DNA of 64,000 nt. Origin: Microbulbifer agarilyticus (GTDB taxonomy: Bacteria; Pseudomonadota; Gammaproteobacteria; Pseudomonadales; Cellvibrionaceae). Numbering within the stretch: the first letter of the stretch is position 1; each line of letters begins with the position of its first letter. The translations under genes and the position numbers were made by a program. Below are positions 58,645 through 64,000 of the stretch, piece by piece. The notes beneath the pieces were generated by a model. It saw only the letters and a list, made by a program, of their open reading frames with translations, ran no database searches and had not been told where the DNA came from. The stretch is from NCBI RefSeq assembly GCF_019800665.1, contig NZ_JAHVKO010000006.1, positions 184,002-248,001 on the forward strand. The letters are read 5' to 3'.

Positions 58645-60381
58645 GTGGAATTACTCTCCGGCGGCGATATGTTGGTTCGCGCGCTGCAGGATGAAGGGGT
58701 AGACCTGATTTTCGGTTACCCCGGCGGTTCAGCGCTGCATATATACGATGCAATCTTCCGGCAGAAGAGCATCAAGCATGTGCTAGTGCGTCATGAGCAG
58801 GGTGCCACGCACGCTGCAGACGGCTACGCCCGTGCTACCGGTAACACCGGTGTGGTGCTGGTGACGTCTGGTCCCGGTGCTACCAATGCCATTACCGGCA
58901 TTGCCACCGCCTATATGGATTCCATTCCTATGGTGGTAATTTCTGGTCAGGTGCCTTCCGAAAAGATCGGTGAGGATGCTTTCCAGGAAACCGATATGGT
59001 GGGCTGCTCCCGCCCGATCGTGAAGCACAGCTTCCTGGTGAAAAAAGCCGAAGATATTCCCGAGGTGGTCAAGAAGGCGTTCTATATCGCTGCGACCGGC
59101 CGTCCCGGTCCCGTAGTCATCGATATTCCAAAGGATGTCACCAACCCGGTAGACCGCTATCCGTACCAGTATCCGGAAAAGCTGCGTATGCGTTCCTATA
59201 CCCCGGCGGGTAAAGGCCACGCTGGCCAGATTCGCAAGGCTGTAGCGCTGCTGCTGTCTGCCAAGCGTCCGGTAATTTACGCCGGTGGCGGCGTGATTCA
59301 GGGCGATGGCTCTGAGCTGTTGACCGAATTGGCGCAGCGCCTGAATTTTCCGGTAACCAATACCCTGATGGGCCTTGGTGCTTACCCCGGTACCGATAAA
59401 CGCTTCCTGGGCATGCTGGGTATGCACGGTACCTTTGAGGCGAATACGGCCATGCACCATGCCGATGTGATTTTGGCAGTGGGTGCACGCTTTGATGACC
59501 GGGTAACCAACACTCCTAACAAATTCTGCCCCGGGGCGAAGGTAATCCACATCGATGTAGACCCCGCGTCTATTTCCAAAACCATAACCGCAGATGTGCC
59601 GATCGTTGGCACAGTGCAGTCGGTGCTGGGTGAAATGCTGGAAATGCTGAAGTCCTCGAAAGAGATGCCCGATCAGTCTGCAATTGTTGACTGGTGGCGT
59701 CAGATCGATGACTGGCGCGAGCGTCACGGCCTGTACACCGCGCCGCGCTACCGCACCGATGGCGACATGATCATGCCGCAAGAGGTAATCAGTGCGGTGC
59801 ATAAGATTACCGGTGGTGATGCATTCGTGACATCTGATGTGGGTCAACACCAGATGTTCGCCGCGCAGTACTATCTGTTTGATAAGCCGCGCCGCTGGAT
59901 CAACTCCGGTGGCCTCGGCACCATGGGCTTTGGCCTGCCGGCGGCACTGGGGGTGAAAATGGCTCACCCGGATTCAGAAGTTGTCTGTGTGACCGGTGAA
60001 GGCAGTATCCAGATGTGTATTCAGGAACTGTCCACGGCCACCCAGTACAACTTGCCGGTAAAAATTCTGTGTCTGAATAACCAGGCCCTGGGCATGGTGA
60101 AGCAGTGGCAGGAAATGCAGTACGAGGGGCGCCTTTCCAACAGTGTTTATGAAGAGTCCCTGCCGGACTTTATCGCACTGGCGGAAGCCTACGGGCACCT
60201 TGGAATGAAGATCGAGCATCGCGACGAGCTGCACGGCAAGCTGGCCGAAGCCTTCGCGATCAAAGATCGCACCGTGTTTATCGATGTTTATGTCGATCCG
60301 ACTGAACACGTATACCCAATGCAGGTGATGCCGAGTGGCTCCATGCGGGATATGTGGCTGAGCAAGACGGAACGGACATAA
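58645..60381 (+). CDS. ilvI: Acetolactate synthase large subunit
   Basis: 578 residues. ThDP enzyme making acetolactate or acetohydroxybutyrate, the first common step to Val, Leu and Ile. Catalytic Glu in [19 protein letters not shown]-domain GARFDDRVT; ThDP/Mg motif [15 protein letters not shown]...LNN (GEG in place of the common GDG). The GTG at 58645 has GAGG eight bases upstream and gives (M)[13 protein letters not shown], the family start; a GTG at 58636 overlaps that ribosome site. First gene of ilvI-ilvH-ilvC. Confidence 0.96.
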   Translation: MELLSGGDMLVRALQDEGVDLIFGYPGGSALHIYDAIFRQKSIKHVLVRHEQGATHAADGYARATGNTGVVLVTSGPGATNAITGIATAYMDSIPMVVISGQVPSEKIGEDAFQETDMVGCSRPIVKHSFLVKKAEDIPEVVKKAFYIAATGRPGPVVIDIPKDVTNPVDRYPYQYPEKLRMRSYTPAGKGHAGQIRKAVALLLSAKRPVIYAGGGVIQGDGSELLTELAQRLNFPVTNTLMGLGAYPGTDKRFLGMLGMHGTFEANTAMHHADVILAVGARFDDRVTNTPNKFCPGAKVIHIDVDPASISKTITADVPIVGTVQSVLGEMLEMLKSSKEMPDQSAIVDWWRQIDDWRERHGLYTAPRYRTDGDMIMPQEVISAVHKITGGDAFVTSDVGQHQMFAAQYYLFDKPRRWINSGGLGTMGFGLPAALGVKMAHPDSEVVCVTGEGSIQMCIQELSTATQYNLPVKILCLNNQALGMVKQWQEMQYEGRLSNSVYEESLPDFIALAEAYGHLGMKIEHRDELHGKLAEAFAIKDRTVFIDVYVDPTEHVYPMQVMPSGSMRDMWLSKTERT

Positions 60382-60396
60382 AGGGAGATAAACAGG

Positions 60397-60888
60397 ATGC
60401 GCAGAATCATTTCAGTTCTGATGGAGAACGAGCCCGGGGCATTGTCGCGGGTGGTTGGCCTGTTTTCCCAACGTGGCTACAACATTGAAAGTCTTACGGT
60501 AGCGCCAACCGAAGATGCGACGCTGTCGCGTCTGACGCTGACGACGATCGGGGACGATCATAAGATCGAACAGATCACCAAGAATCTGAACAAGCTGATC
60601 GATGTCGTGAAGCTGGTGGACCTCACCGAGGGTTCGCACATTGAGCGCGAACTACTGCTGGTGAAGGTGCGCGCGACCGGTGCACAGCGCGATGAAGTTA
60701 AGCGCAGTGTGGATATTTTCCGCGGTCAGATTGTCGACGTCACCAGCAACATGTACACGGTGCAGGTGTCAGGCACCAGTGAAAAGCTCGACGCTTTCTT
60801 ACAGGCCCTGGGCGAGCACACCATTATGGAAACGGTACGTTCCGGGGTGAGCGGTATTGCCCGCGGTGAGAAAATTCTCAGTATTTGA
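60397..60888 (+). CDS. ilvH: Acetolactate synthase small (regulatory) subunit
   Basis: 163 residues. N-terminal ACT domain (RRIISVLMENEPGALSRVVGLFSQRGYNIESLTV) binding valine for feedback control, plus a C-terminal domain. Starts 15 bases after ilvI, so translated with it. Confidence 0.97.
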   Translation: MRRIISVLMENEPGALSRVVGLFSQRGYNIESLTVAPTEDATLSRLTLTTIGDDHKIEQITKNLNKLIDVVKLVDLTEGSHIERELLLVKVRATGAQRDEVKRSVDIFRGQIVDVTSNMYTVQVSGTSEKLDAFLQALGEHTIMETVRSGVSGIARGEKILSI

Positions 60889-60963
60889 GTGTCAAACAAC
60901 CAAACAGGAATTTCTGGGCTTTGAGTCCAGAGTGAACTTCAAAGCACATTAAGCAGGAAGTAA

Positions 60964-61992
<1,029 letters not shown>

Positions 61993-62022
61993 TTCCGTTG
62001 AATTAGCAGCGTTCGATCACAA

Positions 62023-62059
62023 AGCGGTGGGGCTCGATGGCCTCACCGCTTTTTTTTTG
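62023..62059 (+). terminator. ilv operon terminator
   Basis: AGCGGTGGGGC (62023-62033) pairs with GCCTCACCGCT (62040-62050) with one G-T wobble, followed by a run of nine T. Confidence 0.92.
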
Positions 62060-62119
62060 CCGCTGCGCCACTGTACACTGCGAGGGTAATTAGTCAGTCG
62101 TGCTTTTAAGGAAGCCTGT

Positions 62120-63037
62120 ATGAGCGATAACAAGGACGCCCGGCCGCAGGGCCCGGGATCCGATGAAGAAATCCGCTTGCCTGTGGATGAGCATGTGGAA
62201 GAAGAGGTTTGGGAGAATGGTAAAAAGGTCCGCGCGAAAGGCGTGTACCTGCTGCCGAACCTGATCACCACCGGTGCACTGTTTAGTGGCTTCTATGCCA
62301 TCGTTGCCGGTATGGGCGGCAAGTTCGAAGCGGCCGCCATCGCCATTTTTGCGGCGATGATCCTCGACGGTCTCGATGGGCGGGTTGCACGTCTCACCGA
62401 CACTCAGAGTGCGTTTGGAGTGCAGTACGATTCCCTGTCGGACATGGTTTCCTTCGGCCTTGCACCGGCGCTGGTAGTCTTCAGCTGGGGGCTTGCACCG
62501 CTGGGTAAGCTCGGGTGGGCTGCTGCATTTCTGTATGCGGCTTGTGCTGCGTTGCGGCTTGCCCGCTTCAATACCCAGGTCGATACCGTTGATAAAGGTG
62601 TGTTTATTGGCCTCGCCAGTCCTACGGCGGCCGCCATCGTTGCCAGTATGGTGTGGGCGGGGCACGAGACGGATGTGGGCACCGGCTTGGCCATTGTCGC
62701 TGCGCTGGTCACTGCGGCCGCTGGCTTGTTGATGGTTTCGAACTTTCACTACACCAGCTTTAAAAAGCTCGATTTCAAGGGGCGTGTACCCTTTGTGATG
62801 ATGCTGGCAATCATTCTGGTCTTCAGCCTGGTCACCATTGATCCACCGCGTGTGCTGTTGGTGATCGCGATTATCTATACCTTCTCTGGTCCCGCCATAT
62901 GGGGTTGGAAGTTTGTTGCCGAGCGCCGCAGCGCACATGCCGCGGCTGCGCAAATGCTGGATGATGAAGGTGGTGCGGCTGAGGGGGATAGCAAGCCCAA
63001 GGCTGATGGTGGGCATGACCCAGAGTCCAAGCCTTAG
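62120..63037 (+). CDS. pssA: CDP-diacylglycerol-serine O-phosphatidyltransferase
   Basis: 305 residues, membrane-bound type II form. Makes phosphatidylserine, precursor of phosphatidylethanolamine. CDP-alcohol phosphatidyltransferase motif DGLDGRVARLTDTQSAFGVQYDSLSD with all four Asp; about seven to eight membrane spans from residue 45. Long acidic N-terminus and a charged C-terminal tail. Following ilvC is common in Pseudomonas. Confidence 0.94.
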   Translation: MSDNKDARPQGPGSDEEIRLPVDEHVEEEVWENGKKVRAKGVYLLPNLITTGALFSGFYAIVAGMGGKFEAAAIAIFAAMILDGLDGRVARLTDTQSAFGVQYDSLSDMVSFGLAPALVVFSWGLAPLGKLGWAAAFLYAACAALRLARFNTQVDTVDKGVFIGLASPTAAAIVASMVWAGHETDVGTGLAIVAALVTAAAGLLMVSNFHYTSFKKLDFKGRVPFVMMLAIILVFSLVTIDPPRVLLVIAIIYTFSGPAIWGWKFVAERRSAHAAAAQMLDDEGGAAEGDSKPKADGGHDPESKP

Positions 63038-63054
63038 TCGGTTTTCTCGCAAAT

Positions 63055-63087
63055 GAGGCGCGACCAACCTGTGGTCGCCGCCTCTTT
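63055..63087 (+). terminator. Candidate pssA terminator
   Basis: GAGGCGCGACCA (63055-63066) pairs with TGGTCG-C-CGCCTC (72-84 in the same hundred), a 12-bp stem with one bulged C and a 5-base loop, followed by TTT. Confidence 0.75.
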
Positions 63088-63313
63088 CGCGCCGCTCCCG
63101 CCGCTGTCTGGCCACCGTGGAATGGCCGCAAAATCCCCCTTCGCCATTTGGCATTACCCCCACCTCACACTAAGCTCAAAAGATACCTTGCACGAAAGTG
63201 CACAAAAGTGGCGGGCTACGGTGGTAGGTCGCGATTTCTGTCAGCTCTAATTCCTGAGATTTTGTGACTGACCCATGGGTTTTGGCGCGTGAAAACTTTT
63301 TTCACAAAAGTGC

Positions 63314-63342
63314 TTGCGTGCCAATGTGTGCAGCCGTATAGT
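63314..63342 (+). promoter_or_regulatory. rRNA operon promoter P1
   Basis: TTGCGT (63314-63319), 17-base spacer, TATAGT (63337-63342), with an A/T-rich upstream stretch and a GC-rich discriminator TCGCGCCC. Between 63088 and 63310 I saw no gene. Confidence 0.7.
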
Positions 63343-63447
63343 TCGCGCCCTCGCTGCCAGGGCGGCAACGCAAGCGGCGGCGAGAAGGTAAGTTAACCTT
63401 TTGATTTTCAACGAGTTTTTCTCGCAAAAATGAATTTCAAAAAGCGC

Positions 63448-63475
63448 TTGCCAAGGTCGAAACGGTCGCTATAAT
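63448..63475 (+). promoter_or_regulatory. rRNA operon promoter P2
   Basis: TTGCCA (63448-63453), 16-base spacer, TATAAT (63470-63475), A-rich UP-like tract before it and discriminator GCGCGCC after it. Confidence 0.85.
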
Positions 63476-63617
63476 GCGCGCCACTTCAGCGGAGTCGCCA
63501 CGGTTTAACCGGTGCTTTTGTTGAGGGTTCGACGGGGCTCCAGGCAGTCCCCCAGCACTGAAAATCAGGTCATTTATTTGCCGGTTTCCAGTGCTGAAAA
63601 AAGCTCTAAAAAAGAGC

Positions 63618-63645
63618 TTGCCAAACGAGATTGGCGCCATATAAT
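63618..63645 (+). promoter_or_regulatory. rRNA operon promoter P3
   Basis: TTGCCA (63618-63623), 16-base spacer, TATAAT (63640-63645), A-rich UP-like tract and GCGCGTCC discriminator, nearly a copy of P2. Confidence 0.85.
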
Positions 63646-63741
63646 GCGCGTCCTTCTCGGGGTCACCGAGAGGTTGATCGAAGCACTGGAAAGCGTTGAT
63701 TTATAACGGTTTCGGGGCTTCAAAAAAGTCTGCGAAAAGCC

Positions 63742-63769
63742 TTGCTTCAGCGGATCGGATGTGTAGAAT
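63742..63769 (+). promoter_or_regulatory. rRNA operon promoter P4
   Basis: TTGCTT (63742-63747), 16-base spacer, TAGAAT (63764-63769), discriminator ACGCGTCCC. The most 3' of the four promoters. Confidence 0.75.
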
Positions 63770-64000
63770 ACGCGTCCCACAGTGATGGCCCAGCGCTGCA
63801 CTGAGTTGTTTAAAAATTCGATCAAGCAATATGTGTGGGTGCTTGCGGAGCGACGGATCGATACAGATGGTTTCGGCCATCAAAAGATTTATCGGAAGCA
63901 AGTAACTCATGTCAATGAATTACGTTCAGCCAATTTGATTGGTTGAGTCAGCATTCCGAGCAAGACTTAAGTCTGTTGGGAACCAAATTCCGGTTCCGTG
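63770..64000 (+). other. rRNA operon leader with boxA-like element
   Basis: AGTTGTTTAAAA (63804-63815), followed by ATCAAGCAATATGTGTGGGT, closely follows the E. coli rrn leader order (boxA CTCTTTAACA, then CAATCTGTGTGGGC). This antitermination leader precedes 16S rRNA, whose gene should begin just beyond 64000. The 16S itself is not in the window. Confidence 0.8.

Noticed and set aside
58783..59967. 394-codon minus-strand frame over ilvI
   Set aside because: Antisense to ilvI with no motif.

Overview
The window is a chromosomal segment of a gammaproteobacterium. Gene order from about 17.8 to 53 kb (ispB, rplU, rpmA, obgE, proB, rpsT ... murJ, ribF, ileS, lspA, fkpB, ispH, minor type IV pilin genes, pilR/pilS ... 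bamD, rluD, pgeF, clpB) closely follows the Pseudomonas aeruginosa arrangement. A proteobacterial dedicated sortase (PDS) regulatory set points to a marine lineage, and my best guess is Microbulbifer or a relative. The genus is inference; no 16S sequence lies inside the window.

Layout. (1) 1-5.2 kb: the 5' part of a nonribosomal peptide synthetase on the minus strand (A-T-C-A, cut by the left edge), translationally coupled to a CheR-fold methyltransferase. Divergent from them is a PvdQ-type Ntn-hydrolase acylase (5.2-7.4 kb). (2) 7.4-13.3 kb: uvrA, an MFS exporter, ssb and a degenerate SDR-like gene. (3) 13.4-18.8 kb: fabB/fabA (unsaturated fatty acids), galU plus phosphomannomutase (sugar nucleotides), and ispB (quinone side chain). 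(4) 18.9-22.6 kb: rplU-rpmA, obgE, proB and convergent rpsT. (5) 22.7-26.8 kb: a PDS-type regulatory island, pdsS/pdsR/pdsO, plus a 46-residue single-span membrane protein. No sortase or LPXTG target gene is beside them. (6) 27-35 kb: murJ, ribF, ileS, lspA, fkpB, ispH, with two large nested palindromes between ribF and ileS. (7) 35-45.7 kb: the type IV pilus minor pilin operon (fimU-like, pilV, pilW, pilX, pilY1, pilE), an inverted fimT-like gene and the PilR/PilS two-component system. (8) 45.7-58 kb: nadE, bamD, rluD, pgeF, clpB with a sigma-32-like promoter, an RND efflux adaptor/pump pair and a DUF4124 protein. (9) 58-63 kb: a possible leader or small RNA, ilvI-ilvH-ilvC (branched-chain amino acids) and pssA. 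(10) 63.3-64 kb: four tandem strong promoters and a boxA-type leader that should drive an rRNA operon starting just past the right edge.

Most of the window is core housekeeping. The parts that stand out are the NRPS with a loading adenylation domain lacking the amino-group-binding aspartate, facing a maturase-like acylase; the PDS island with its small membrane protein; the twin palindromes at 29.8-30.1 kb; and the structured segment ahead of ilvI. Convergent gene pairs are mostly separated by clear shared bidirectional hairpin terminators. I saw no tRNA, insertion sequence or CRISPR array.
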